Below are positions 24,090-31,948 of a DNA stretch of 64,000 bases, one piece after another. This DNA is from Actibacterium sp. XHP0104. GTDB taxonomy: Bacteria > Pseudomonadota > Alphaproteobacteria > Rhodobacterales > Rhodobacteraceae. Within the stretch, counting starts at the first letter, position 1; every line of letters starts with the position of its first letter. Under the pieces are notes generated by a model, which saw only the letters and a list, made by a program, of their open reading frames with translations, was not told the DNA's origin and searched no databases. The position numbers and the translations under genes were made by a program. Where the stretch lies: NCBI RefSeq assembly GCF_025751515.1, contig NZ_JAOWLE010000002.1, positions 186,001 to 250,000 on the forward strand, read 5' to 3'.

Positions 24090-25139
24090 ATGAAACTTTC
24101 TCGCAGGTTTTCGCTGGGGCTGATCGGTGCTGCCGTATCGGCCATGACGCTGGGGATGACGACCCCCCAGGCTCTGGCCGCGGATGTCACCCTTCGACTG
24201 CACCAGTTCCTGCCGGCCCAGGCCAACGTTCCCAATCACATCCTGTACCCCTGGGCGGACAAGATCGAGGCGGAATCGGATGGCCGGATCGAGATTCAGC
24301 GTTTTCCGTCGATGCAGCTGGGCGGCAAGCCGCCAGAGCTGATCGACCAGGTGGTCGATGGCGTTGCCGATATCGTTTGGACGGTGGCGGGCTATACCCC
24401 GGGCCGCTTCCCGACCGGAGAAGTGTTCGAACTGCCCTTCATGATGACCGATGCCGAGGCCACCTCGCGCGCCTATTGGCAGCTGGCCGAAAGCCGTGGT
24501 CTGTTCGACACCGAATATTCCGATTTCAAGGTTCTGGCCCTGTTCGTGCACGGCCCTGGCGTGATCCACTCGAAGAAGCCGATCACCTCGGTCGAGGATC
24601 TGAACGGCGTCAAGCTGCGCGCGCCCACCCGCGTGACCAACATGCTGTTCAGCTCGCTGGGCGCCACGCCCGTCGGCATGCCGGTTCCGGCTGTGCCCGA
24701 GGCGCTGTCGAAAGGTGTGATCGATGCCACGGTCATCCCGTGGGAAGTCACCGGCGCGCTGAAAGTACCGGAACTGGTCGAAAGCCACACCGAGTTTGGC
24801 AATGAGACCCTGTACACCACCGCCTTCATCATCGCGATGAACAAGGACAAGTACAACGCGCTGCCCGACGACCTGAAGGCCGTGATCGACTCGAATTCGG
24901 GTCTGGAATTCTCGGCCCTGGCCGGGAAGGTCATGGAATCCTATGACGCGCCCTCGCGCCAGATGGCCGTGGATCGTGGCAATGGCATCGTTGAGCTTGA
25001 CGCCGACCAGGTTGCCACCTGGAAGGCCGCCTCTCAGCCCACCATCGACGCATGGGTGGCCGAGATGGACGAAAAAGGGAAAGACGGCACCGGCCTGCTG
25101 GCCGAAGCCCGTGCCCTGATCGAGCAGAACAGCCAGTAA
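24090..25139 (+). CDS. dctP: TRAP transporter substrate-binding protein (DctP type)
   Basis: This 349-residue periplasmic protein captures an organic acid for a TRAP transporter. A signal peptide of about 31 residues (with Arg-Arg at the start and AQALAAD-like end) precedes the DctP domain. The IEIQRFPSMQLGGKPPELIDQVVDGVADIVWTV segment and KLRAPTRVTNMLFSSLGATPVGMP are typical; the conserved arginine in LRAPTR is expected to salt-bridge a substrate carboxylate. GGGAGGAGATGCA precedes ATG 24090. The hydroxycinnamate-type operon just downstream makes an aromatic acid a plausible ligand, as for TarP of Rhodopseudomonas palustris. Confidence 0.9.
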   Translation: MKLSRRFSLGLIGAAVSAMTLGMTTPQALAADVTLRLHQFLPAQANVPNHILYPWADKIEAESDGRIEIQRFPSMQLGGKPPELIDQVVDGVADIVWTVAGYTPGRFPTGEVFELPFMMTDAEATSRAYWQLAESRGLFDTEYSDFKVLALFVHGPGVIHSKKPITSVEDLNGVKLRAPTRVTNMLFSSLGATPVGMPVPAVPEALSKGVIDATVIPWEVTGALKVPELVESHTEFGNETLYTTAFIIAMNKDKYNALPDDLKAVIDSNSGLEFSALAGKVMESYDAPSRQMAVDRGNGIVELDADQVATWKAASQPTIDAWVAEMDEKGKDGTGLLAEARALIEQNSQ

Positions 25140-25148
25140 TGGCTGCGT

Positions 25149-25180
25149 GACCCCGGCAGATCACGACCTCTGCCGGGGTC
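25149..25180 (+). repeat. Intergenic hairpin between dctP and dctQ
   Basis: A perfect 12-bp stem (25149-25160 with 25169-25180) has an 8-base loop and no T tract. Such hairpins after a binding-protein gene commonly protect the upstream mRNA segment and lower expression of the permease genes. Confidence 0.7.
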
Positions 25181-25214
25181 CGTTCATGCGTTGCAGGGAA
25201 ATTCGGGGGGAATC

Positions 25215-25799
25215 ATGGGAAAGGCGATCGAAAGATTGGCCCGTGCGATGGCTGTCATCGGCGGGGTGGCCCTGACGCTGCTGGTCATTCTGGTCTGCGT
25301 CAGCGTCCTGGGCCGTGGCGGCAACACGCTGGGGCATTCCGACTGGCTGACCGGCTTGGTGCCGGGCCTGGCCGAGGGCCTGATCGGCAGCGGGATCGGT
25401 CCGGTTCAGGGCGATTTCGAGATCGTCGAGGCCGGCGTGGCCTTTGCCATCTTTGCGTTTCTGCCGATCTGTCAGATCCTGGGCGCCCATGCGACGGTCG
25501 ACGTGTTCACCTCGTTCCTGTCGCCGCGCGTCAACAAGATCATCATCGCCTTTTGGGAGGTGATCCTGACCGGCATCATCATCCTGATCACCGTGCGCCT
25601 TTATGACGGCATGATGAGCAAGGTCAGCAACGGTGAAACCACCTTCTTGCTGCAATTCCCGGTCTGGTGGGCCTATGCGGCCAGCTTTGTCGCCTCGATG
25701 GTCGCGGTGATCGTCGGCATCTATTGCGCCATTGCCCGTGTCGCCGGTGTGATCACCGGCAAGGATTACATGCCCCGATCCGAAGGAGCGGTCCATTGA
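25215..25799 (+). CDS. dctQ: TRAP transporter small permease (DctQ type)
   Basis: This 194-residue inner-membrane protein has four hydrophobic helices (about residues 12-33, 68-95, 110-135 and 152-180), as expected for the small TRAP subunit. It carries a longer first periplasmic loop (NTLGHSDWLTGLVPGLAEGLIGSGIG) than minimal DctQ proteins. ATG 25215 follows GGGGGGAA; an earlier TTG at 25191 lacks support. It works with DctM as a Na+-driven symporter for the DctP-bound substrate. Confidence 0.88.
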   Translation: MGKAIERLARAMAVIGGVALTLLVILVCVSVLGRGGNTLGHSDWLTGLVPGLAEGLIGSGIGPVQGDFEIVEAGVAFAIFAFLPICQILGAHATVDVFTSFLSPRVNKIIIAFWEVILTGIIILITVRLYDGMMSKVSNGETTFLLQFPVWWAYAASFVASMVAVIVGIYCAIARVAGVITGKDYMPRSEGAVH

Positions 25800-27112
25800 G
25801 CATGCTAGAGCTGGGCTACGCGTCCTTTCCCATTCTTCTGATCATGATCTTTCTGCGCGCCCCGATCGGGCTGGCGATGTTCCTGTGCGGCATCGGTGGC
25901 CTCTATTTCGCCATGGGCGGCACGACCATGTTCATGGCCAAGCTGAAAAGCGAAACCTATTCGACCTTCTCCAGCTACTCGCTGTCGATCATCCCGATGT
26001 TCCTGCTGATGGGCCAGTTCGCCACGCTCAGCGGCATGTCGTCCTCGCTGTTCAAGGCGGCCGAAAGCTGGCTGGGCCACAAGAAGGGCGGGGTGGCCAT
26101 GGCCGCCGTGGGCGCCTGTGCCGGTTTCGGCGCGATTTGCGGCTCGTCGCTGGCCACCGCCGCCACCATGAGCCGCGTCGCCCTGCCGGAACTGCGCCGC
26201 TATGGCTATTCGGGCGGGTTCTCGACCGCGACCCTGGCCGCCGGCGGCACGCTGGGCATCCTGATCCCGCCGTCGGTCATTCTGGTGATCTATGCCATCC
26301 TGACCGAGCAGAACATCGCCAAGCTGTTCCTCGCGGCCTTCGTGCCGGGCATCCTGGCGGCGATCGGCTATATCATCACCATCTCGATCTATGTGCGCAT
26401 CAACCCCAAATCCGCCGGCACCCGCGAACGCGTTCCCTATTCCGAGCGCATCACCGCCCTGATGGCGGTCTGGCCGGTGGTGCTGCTGTTCTCGCTGGTG
26501 GTGGGCGGGATCTACCTGGGCTGGTTCACCCCCACCGAGGGCGCCGCCGTCGGCGCCGCGGGCACGGGGCTGGTGGCGCTGGTCTCGGGCAACCTGACCT
26601 GGAAGATCTTTGTCGACAGCATCATCGCCACCGCCACCTCGACCGCGATGATCTTTTTCATCGTGCTGGGGGCGGGGCTTTACAACAGCTTCCTCGCGCT
26701 CAGCCAGGTGCCGCAGGAACTGTCCAGCTTTGTCGTCGGCCAGGGTTTCAGCCCCTGGACGGTGCTGATCCTGATCCTGTGTTTCTACCTGGTCTTCGGC
26801 TGCCTGATGGACAGCCTGTCGATGATCCTGCTGACCATCCCGATCTTTTTCCCGGTGATCAGCGTGCTGGAATTCGGCATGCCGGCCGAGCACGTCGCCA
26901 TCTGGTTCGGCATCTTGGTCCTGATCGTGGTCGAGGTCGGGCTGATCACGCCACCGGTGGGCATGAACCTGTTCATTATCAACGCGATGGACCGCGAAAC
27001 GCCGATGTCGTCGACCTATCGCGCGGTGATGTATTTCGTCGCCTCCGACCTGATCCGGGTGGTGATCCTGGTTCTGTTCCCGGCGATCACGTTGTTCCTC
27101 TTGCCGGGTTAA
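25796..27112 (+). CDS. dctM: TRAP transporter large permease (DctM type)
   Basis: This inner-membrane transport subunit of about 438 residues has 11-12 helices. Typical segments are LSIIPMFLLMGQFATLSGMSSSLF, the GAICGSSLATAATMSRVALPELRRYGYSGGFSTATLAAGGTLGILIPPS helical hairpin region and GLITPPVGMNLFIINA. The start is open to doubt: TTG 25796 sits 7 bases after AGGAG and overlaps the dctQ stop by 4 bases, whereas ATG 25802 is 13 bases from the ribosome site. I prefer the coupled TTG. A terminator follows. Confidence 0.88.
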   Translation: MSMLELGYASFPILLIMIFLRAPIGLAMFLCGIGGLYFAMGGTTMFMAKLKSETYSTFSSYSLSIIPMFLLMGQFATLSGMSSSLFKAAESWLGHKKGGVAMAAVGACAGFGAICGSSLATAATMSRVALPELRRYGYSGGFSTATLAAGGTLGILIPPSVILVIYAILTEQNIAKLFLAAFVPGILAAIGYIITISIYVRINPKSAGTRERVPYSERITALMAVWPVVLLFSLVVGGIYLGWFTPTEGAAVGAAGTGLVALVSGNLTWKIFVDSIIATATSTAMIFFIVLGAGLYNSFLALSQVPQELSSFVVGQGFSPWTVLILILCFYLVFGCLMDSLSMILLTIPIFFPVISVLEFGMPAEHVAIWFGILVLIVVEVGLITPPVGMNLFIINAMDRETPMSSTYRAVMYFVASDLIRVVILVLFPAITLFLLPG

Positions 27113-27120
27113 CCGGCAAC

Positions 27121-27161
27121 GGCCCTGTCACCACTCCCCCTTTCGGTGGCAGGGCCATTTT
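27121..27161 (+). terminator. Rho-independent terminator after dctPQM
   Basis: A 12-bp stem with one G-T pair (27121-27132 with 27145-27156) is followed by ATTTTT. It cleanly separates the TRAP operon from the promoter of the SDR operon only a few bases further on. Confidence 0.88.
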
Positions 27162-27164
27162 TGC

Positions 27165-27194
27165 TTGACGAAAGTTATGTTGCATAACTATTAT
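27165..27194 (+). promoter_or_regulatory. Promoter with MarR-type operator for the hydroxycinnamate-like operon
   Basis: TTGACG (27165-27170) and TATTAT (27189-27194) are spaced by 18 bases. The spacer contains a perfect 7-bp inverted repeat AGTTATG-TTG-CATAACT (27173-27189) that overlaps the -10 box. This geometry fits repression by the MarR protein encoded third in the operon and release by an aromatic acyl-CoA, as for HcaR/CouR. Confidence 0.65.
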
Positions 27195-27222
27195 TGTGTG
27201 CAACGATATGGGGAGGTTGAGC

Positions 27223-27990
27223 ATGGAGATTTCCGGGCAGGGTGCACTCGTCACGGGTGGCGGCAGCGGTCTGGGTGCCGCGACCGCGCGGCATCTGGCG
27301 ACGCTGGGGGCGAAGGTCGCGGTTCTCGATTATGACCTTGAAACCGCCCGCACTGTCGCAAAGGAAATCGGCGGCGTGGCGGTGGGCGCCGATGTCGGCA
27401 ACAGCGCCGAGGTCGAGCGCGCCATGGCCGAGGCGATCAGCGGCCTGGGCGGCGCCCCGCGCATCACCGTGAACTGCGCCGGGATCGGCCTTGCCGCCCG
27501 CATTGTCGGCCGCGATGGCGCACTGTCGCTGGACACGTTCGAGAAAACCATCCGCGTCAACCTGATGGGCACCTATTACGTGCTCAGCCATGCCGCTCGC
27601 GCCATGATGGAACTGCCCCCCGTCGGCGATGACGACGAGCGCGGCGTGATCATCAACACCTCGTCTGTGGCCTGGCAGGACGGGCAGCTGGGGCAGGGCG
27701 CCTATGCGGCCTCGAAGGGCGCGATCGCGTCGCTGTCGCTGCCCGCCGCCCGCGAATTCGCCCGCGCCGGTATCCGCGTGGTGGCCATCGCGCCGGGCCT
27801 GTTCGAAACCGCCATGACCGAAACCCTGCCCGAGGACGTGCGCGCCACGATCACCGCCAACATCCCGTTTCCGGCGCGTCTGGGCCATGCGCAGGAATAC
27901 GCGCGGCTGGTCGAATCCATCGTCACAAACCCCTTTCTCAACGGCACCACGATCCGGCTGGACGCCGCCGTGCGCCTGCCGCAAAGCTGA
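27223..27990 (+). CDS. SDR family 3-hydroxyacyl-CoA dehydrogenase-like protein
   Basis: This 255-residue short-chain dehydrogenase has the cofactor motif TGGGSGLG near residue 11, NCAGIG, and catalytic Ser/Tyr/Lys in NTSSVAWQDGQLGQGAYAASKG. VAIAPGLFETAMTETLP and the C-terminal NPFLNGTTIRLDAAVRL resemble type-2 3-hydroxyacyl-CoA dehydrogenases (HSD10-like). In this operon it most likely oxidises the beta-hydroxyl of a phenyl-hydroxypropionyl-CoA to the keto form, like Atu1415 of Agrobacterium. GGGAGG at 27211-27216 fixes ATG 27223. It is the first gene of a six-gene operon. Confidence 0.85.
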   Translation: MEISGQGALVTGGGSGLGAATARHLATLGAKVAVLDYDLETARTVAKEIGGVAVGADVGNSAEVERAMAEAISGLGGAPRITVNCAGIGLAARIVGRDGALSLDTFEKTIRVNLMGTYYVLSHAARAMMELPPVGDDDERGVIINTSSVAWQDGQLGQGAYAASKGAIASLSLPAAREFARAGIRVVAIAPGLFETAMTETLPEDVRATITANIPFPARLGHAQEYARLVESIVTNPFLNGTTIRLDAAVRLPQS

Positions 27991-27999
27991 GGAGCGCCC

Positions 28000-28767
28000 A
28001 TGTCAGACCCCATTCTCAAGGTCGAGATCGACGGTGCCGTCGCCACGCTGACCATGAACCGCCCCGACAAGCGCAACGCCATGTGCGATGCGCTGCTAGA
28101 GGCGATCGACGCGTTCTTTTCCAAGCCGCCCGAGGGCGTCAGGGTTGTGATCCTGACCGGCACGGCAGGGCATTTCTGCTCGGGGCTGGACCTGTCGGAA
28201 CATCAGCAGCGTGACGCCGAGGGCACCATGCGCCACTCGCGCGGGTGGCACCAGGTGATGGAGCGCATCCAGTTCGGCGGGCTGGTCGTCGTCTCGGCCA
28301 TGTTCGGCGCGGTGATCGGCGGCGGGCTGGAACTGGCGTCGGCCACCCATGTGCGCATCGCGGAACCCTCGACCATCTTCCAACTGCCTGAAGGCCGGCG
28401 CGGCATCTTCGTGGGGGGCGGGGCCTCGGTGCGGGTCGGCCGCATCCTGGGCGCCGACCGTATGACCGAAATGATGCTGACCGGCCGCAAATACGGCGCC
28501 GAAGAGGGGCTGATGCTGGGCCTAACCCACTACGCCGTGGCCGAGGGCGAGGCCCTGCCCAAGGCGCGCGACCTGGCCCGCAAGATCGCCGACAACGCGC
28601 CCCTGTCGAATTACGTGATGATCCAGGCCCTGGCCCGGGTCGAGGACATGTCGAAACAGGATGGCCTCTTTACCGAAAGCCTCTGCGCCGCGCTGACCCA
28701 GACCAGCAGCGACGCGATCGAGGGGCTGGCGGCCTTCCTTGAAAAACGCGACGCGAAATTCCGGTGA
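28000..28767 (+). CDS. Enoyl-CoA hydratase, probable hydroxycinnamoyl-CoA hydratase
   Basis: This 255-residue crotonase-fold protein keeps both catalytic glutamates of true hydratases: E111 in GGGLELASATH and E131 in FQLPEGRRGIFVGGG. The oxyanion-hole segment is HFCSGLDLSEH. It should hydrate the side-chain double bond of coumaroyl- or feruloyl-CoA. Hydratase/aldolase (vanillin-forming) enzymes belong to the same family, so the aldehyde-forming reaction cannot be excluded, but the adjacent dehydrogenase and beta-keto hydrolase candidates favour simple hydration. It starts 9 bases after the SDR stop. Confidence 0.85.
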   Translation: MSDPILKVEIDGAVATLTMNRPDKRNAMCDALLEAIDAFFSKPPEGVRVVILTGTAGHFCSGLDLSEHQQRDAEGTMRHSRGWHQVMERIQFGGLVVVSAMFGAVIGGGLELASATHVRIAEPSTIFQLPEGRRGIFVGGGASVRVGRILGADRMTEMMLTGRKYGAEEGLMLGLTHYAVAEGEALPKARDLARKIADNAPLSNYVMIQALARVEDMSKQDGLFTESLCAALTQTSSDAIEGLAAFLEKRDAKFR

Positions 28768-28771
28768 CGCC

Positions 28772-29236
28772 ATGACCGAGACCGCCCCCGGTGCCCCCGA
28801 TCCCGTAACCGACGACACGCTTGACGGGTTCGTCGGCTACCTGATGAAACGCGCCTTTGCTGCCGTGCAGACCGATCTGGCCCGCACGCTGGAACCGTTC
28901 GAACTGCGGATGATGACGTTCTCGGCGCTGGTGGTGGTGGTCGACAATCCGGGCCTGCGGCAATCGGATCTTGCTCAGGCGCTGTCGGTCGAGCGCCCCA
29001 ACCTGGTGGTCATCGTCGATGAGCTGGAACGCCGCGGCCTGATCCGGCGCCAGCAGATGCCGACCGATCGCCGCGCCTATGCCCTTGTGCCGACCGACGC
29101 CGGGCGTGGGCTGTGCCGGCGGGCCACGGCGGCGGTCAAGGCGCATGAAGACCGCATCCTTTCGGGCCTGTCGGCCAATCAGATCGACCAGCTTTCGGAC
29201 GCGCTGCGGGCGATCCGCCGGACCGCCGAGGAATAG
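28772..29236 (+). CDS. MarR family transcriptional regulator
   Basis: This 154-residue winged-helix repressor contains LRQSDLAQALSVERPNLVVIVDELERRGLIRRQQMPTDRRAYALVPTDAGR, the full MarR recognition helix and wing. It lies inside the catabolic operon, so it should repress its own transcript through the inverted repeat at 27173-27189 and be released by the aromatic acyl-CoA, by analogy with HcaR/CouR. ATG 28772 lies 2 bases after the hydratase stop, preceded by the end of that gene. An in-frame start 33 bases earlier would overlap it. Confidence 0.88.
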   Translation: MTETAPGAPDPVTDDTLDGFVGYLMKRAFAAVQTDLARTLEPFELRMMTFSALVVVVDNPGLRQSDLAQALSVERPNLVVIVDELERRGLIRRQQMPTDRRAYALVPTDAGRGLCRRATAAVKAHEDRILSGLSANQIDQLSDALRAIRRTAEE

Positions 29237-29241
29237 GCGCC

Positions 29242-31053
29242 ATGGCAGGGTATGTCGCGCATGATGTGCAGCAACAGGTTTTGGGCGACGGGTCGGTCAT
29301 CTTGCGCTCGGCCCTGCCGCTGGGACCGGTCGCGCACAGCACCGGGCAATGGCTGCACGACTGGGCCGCTGCTGCGCCCACCCGCGTGGCGTTCGGCGAA
29401 CGCTCGGGCGCGGGGTGGCGAGAGCTGGGCTATGCCGAACTGCTGGAAACCGTGCGTGCCATCGCCGCCGCGCTGCTGGCGCGCGGGCTGAGTGGCGCAA
29501 CCCCGATCGCGATCATCTCGGCCAACAGCCTGGATCACGCGCTGCTGAGTCTTGCGGCACAGTATGTGGGCATTCCCACCGTGCCGCTGGCAGAGCAATA
29601 CGCCCTGATCCCCGAGGCCCATGCGCGCCTGCGCCAGGCGATTGAAACCGTCCGCCCGGCCATGGTCTTTGCCGAAGACGCCCGCGCCTATGGCCCCGCC
29701 CTTGCGCTGGACTGTTTCGACGGCGTCGAGCGCGTGGTTTCCGACCCGGCCCAGGCCACCCTGCCGGTCACGCCCTTTGCCGAGCTGCTGCGCGGCGACG
29801 GGGCGGCGGATATCGACGCCGCCCACGCCGCCGTCGGCCCCGATACACTGGCCAAGATCATGTTCACCTCGGGCTCGACCTCGCAGCCCAAGGGCGTGCT
29901 GACCACCCATGGCATGATGTGCGTGAACCAGACCCAGCTTGCCGATGCCCTGGGCCTGCTGCGCGCGCGGCCGCCGCGGGTGCTGGACTGGTTGCCCTGG
30001 AACCACGTCTTTGGCGGCAGTCACAACTTCAACATGATGCTGGCCAACGGCGGCAGCTATTACATCGACCATGGTAAGCCCACCGAGGCGGGCTTTGCCG
30101 AGACCCTGCGCAACACCCGCGAGCGCATGGGCACGCTGGCCTTCAACGTGCCGATGGGCTTTGGCCGTATGGTCGCCGCCATGCGCGAGGATCAGGCCCT
30201 CAAAGAGGCCTATTTCCGTGATCTCGAACTGATCTTCTATGCCGGCGCGTCGTTGCCGCTGGACGTGTGGCAGGCGCTGGAACAGTTCGCGATGGAAATC
30301 CGCGGCGCGGCCCCGATGATGGTGTGCAGCTGGGGCATGACCGAAACCGCGCCTTCGGCGATCATCGTGCATGAACCGGTGGGCCGCTCGGGCATCATCG
30401 GCGTGCCGCTGCCCGGTGTCACGGCCCGGCTGCTGCCCAATGATGCGGGCCGCTACGAGCTGCGCGTCAAGGGCCCCAACGTGATGAAGGGCTATTTCAA
30501 CGAGCCCGCGAAATCGGCCGAGGCCTTTGACGATCAGGGCTATCTGATCACCGGCGATGCGGTGAAATTCGTCGACCCCGCCGATCCGAACCGGGGGCTG
30601 GCCTTTGACGGGCGGGTGTCGGATGGCTTCAAGCTGCTGACCGGCACCTGGGTGCGCGCGGCTCAGCTGCGGCTGACAGCTCTGGGGTACCTGGCACCGA
30701 TCGCGGCCGACTTGGTCATTACCGGACAGGACCGGGCCGAAATCGGCGCGCTGATTTTTCCCGACAGGGGGGCGCTGCACAAGGCCGGCATGGATGTGAC
30801 CGAGGACGCGGGTGCCCTGACCGGCGAGGCCCTGCAGGCGTCGGTTCATGCCGCGCTGACGGCCATGGCCGAACAGGGGGCGGGTTCATCCACCCGGATC
30901 GGGCGCGCGCTGGTCTTGGCACAGCCCGCATCGCTGCCCCTGGGCGAGATCACCGCCAAGGGCAGCCTGAATGCGCGCAAGGTTCTGACCCTGCGCAAGG
31001 ATCTGCTGGATCGCCTCTATTCCGACGGCGACCCGGCGGTTGTGAAACTCTGA
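29242..31053 (+). CDS. AMP-dependent CoA ligase, feruloyl-CoA synthetase family
   Basis: This 603-residue cytoplasmic ligase activates an aromatic acid with ATP and CoA. The phosphate loop is MFTSGSTSQPKGVLTTH near residue 212. The A5 motif is SWGMTETAPSA, and GYLITGDAVKFVD with GRVSDGFKLLTGTWV is the feruloyl-CoA-synthetase variant of the hinge. The catalytic C-terminal lysine is in ITAKGSLNARKVL. The operon context points to ferulate, 4-coumarate or caffeate as substrate. It starts 5 bases after the MarR gene. Confidence 0.88.
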   Translation: MAGYVAHDVQQQVLGDGSVILRSALPLGPVAHSTGQWLHDWAAAAPTRVAFGERSGAGWRELGYAELLETVRAIAAALLARGLSGATPIAIISANSLDHALLSLAAQYVGIPTVPLAEQYALIPEAHARLRQAIETVRPAMVFAEDARAYGPALALDCFDGVERVVSDPAQATLPVTPFAELLRGDGAADIDAAHAAVGPDTLAKIMFTSGSTSQPKGVLTTHGMMCVNQTQLADALGLLRARPPRVLDWLPWNHVFGGSHNFNMMLANGGSYYIDHGKPTEAGFAETLRNTRERMGTLAFNVPMGFGRMVAAMREDQALKEAYFRDLELIFYAGASLPLDVWQALEQFAMEIRGAAPMMVCSWGMTETAPSAIIVHEPVGRSGIIGVPLPGVTARLLPNDAGRYELRVKGPNVMKGYFNEPAKSAEAFDDQGYLITGDAVKFVDPADPNRGLAFDGRVSDGFKLLTGTWVRAAQLRLTALGYLAPIAADLVITGQDRAEIGALIFPDRGALHKAGMDVTEDAGALTGEALQASVHAALTAMAEQGAGSSTRIGRALVLAQPASLPLGEITAKGSLNARKVLTLRKDLLDRLYSDGDPAVVKL

Positions 31054-31065
31054 CGGAGGCCAGAC

Positions 31066-31938
31066 ATGGTTGATATCACCAAGGTGCGCGCGATCGACAT
31101 CCACACCCATGCCGAAGAGCCCTGCGGCTGTCACGCCGATGACGGCTATGACGATCTGCAAAGCACGATGGCCAAGTATTTCGGCGCGCCCTGGCAGCAC
31201 CCGCCGACCATCCCCGAAACCGCCGCGCATTTCCGCGAACAGAACATCGCCGCGGTGATCTTTCCCGTCGATGCCGAGCGCGAGACCGGCTATCGCCGCT
31301 ATGACAACGACGAGGTGCTGGAACTGGTCGCCCAGAATGACGACGTGCTGATCCCCTTTGCCAGCATCGACCCCCACAAGGGCAAGCTGGGCATCCGCGA
31401 GGCCCGCCGCCTGATGCGCGATCACGGGGTCAAGGGGTTCAAGTTTCACCCCACCATGCAGGGGTTCTACCCCAATGACCGGATGGCCTACGGCCTGTAC
31501 GAGGCCATCGCCGACGAGGGCGGGATCGCCCTGTTTCACACCGGTCAGACCGGTGTGGGCAGCGGCATGCCCGGCGGCAACGGGATGCGGCTGAAATACT
31601 CGAACCCGATGTATATGGATGATGTGGCGGTCGATTTCCCCGACATGAAGATCATCCTCGCGCATCCCTCGTTCCCCTGGCAGGAAGAGGCCCTGTCGGT
31701 CGCCCAGCACAAGCCCAACGTCTATATCGACCTCTCGGGCTGGTCGCCCAAGTATTTCCCCGAGATCCTCGTGCGCTACTGCAACTCGATCCTGCGCAAG
31801 AAGGTGCTGTTCGGGTCTGACTGGCCGATGATCACGCCCGAACGCTGGCTGGCCGATTTCGAAAAAATCGCCATTCGCGATGAGCTGCGCGAGGACATCC
31901 TCAAGAACAACGCCGCACGCCTGCTGGGTCTGATGTGA
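31066..31938 (+). CDS. Amidohydrolase family protein, probable beta-keto-acyl-CoA hydrolase
   Basis: This 290-residue TIM-barrel protein belongs to the amidohydrolase-2 (ACMSD-like) group. Metal ligands are visible: HTH in AIDIHTHAEEP near residue 11, a histidine in KFHPTMQGF, a histidine in LFHTGQ, HP in IILAHPSFPW and aspartate in FGSDWPM. In Agrobacterium fabrum a homologous gene (Atu1421) supplies 4-hydroxyphenyl-beta-ketoacyl-CoA hydrolase activity in the hydroxycinnamate pathway. The same role here would release the aromatic acid and acetyl-CoA without a free aldehyde. It is the fifth gene, 12 bases after the ligase. Confidence 0.85.
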   Translation: MVDITKVRAIDIHTHAEEPCGCHADDGYDDLQSTMAKYFGAPWQHPPTIPETAAHFREQNIAAVIFPVDAERETGYRRYDNDEVLELVAQNDDVLIPFASIDPHKGKLGIREARRLMRDHGVKGFKFHPTMQGFYPNDRMAYGLYEAIADEGGIALFHTGQTGVGSGMPGGNGMRLKYSNPMYMDDVAVDFPDMKIILAHPSFPWQEEALSVAQHKPNVYIDLSGWSPKYFPEILVRYCNSILRKKVLFGSDWPMITPERWLADFEKIAIRDELREDILKNNAARLLGLM

Positions 31939-31948
31939 GGGCGGCGCG

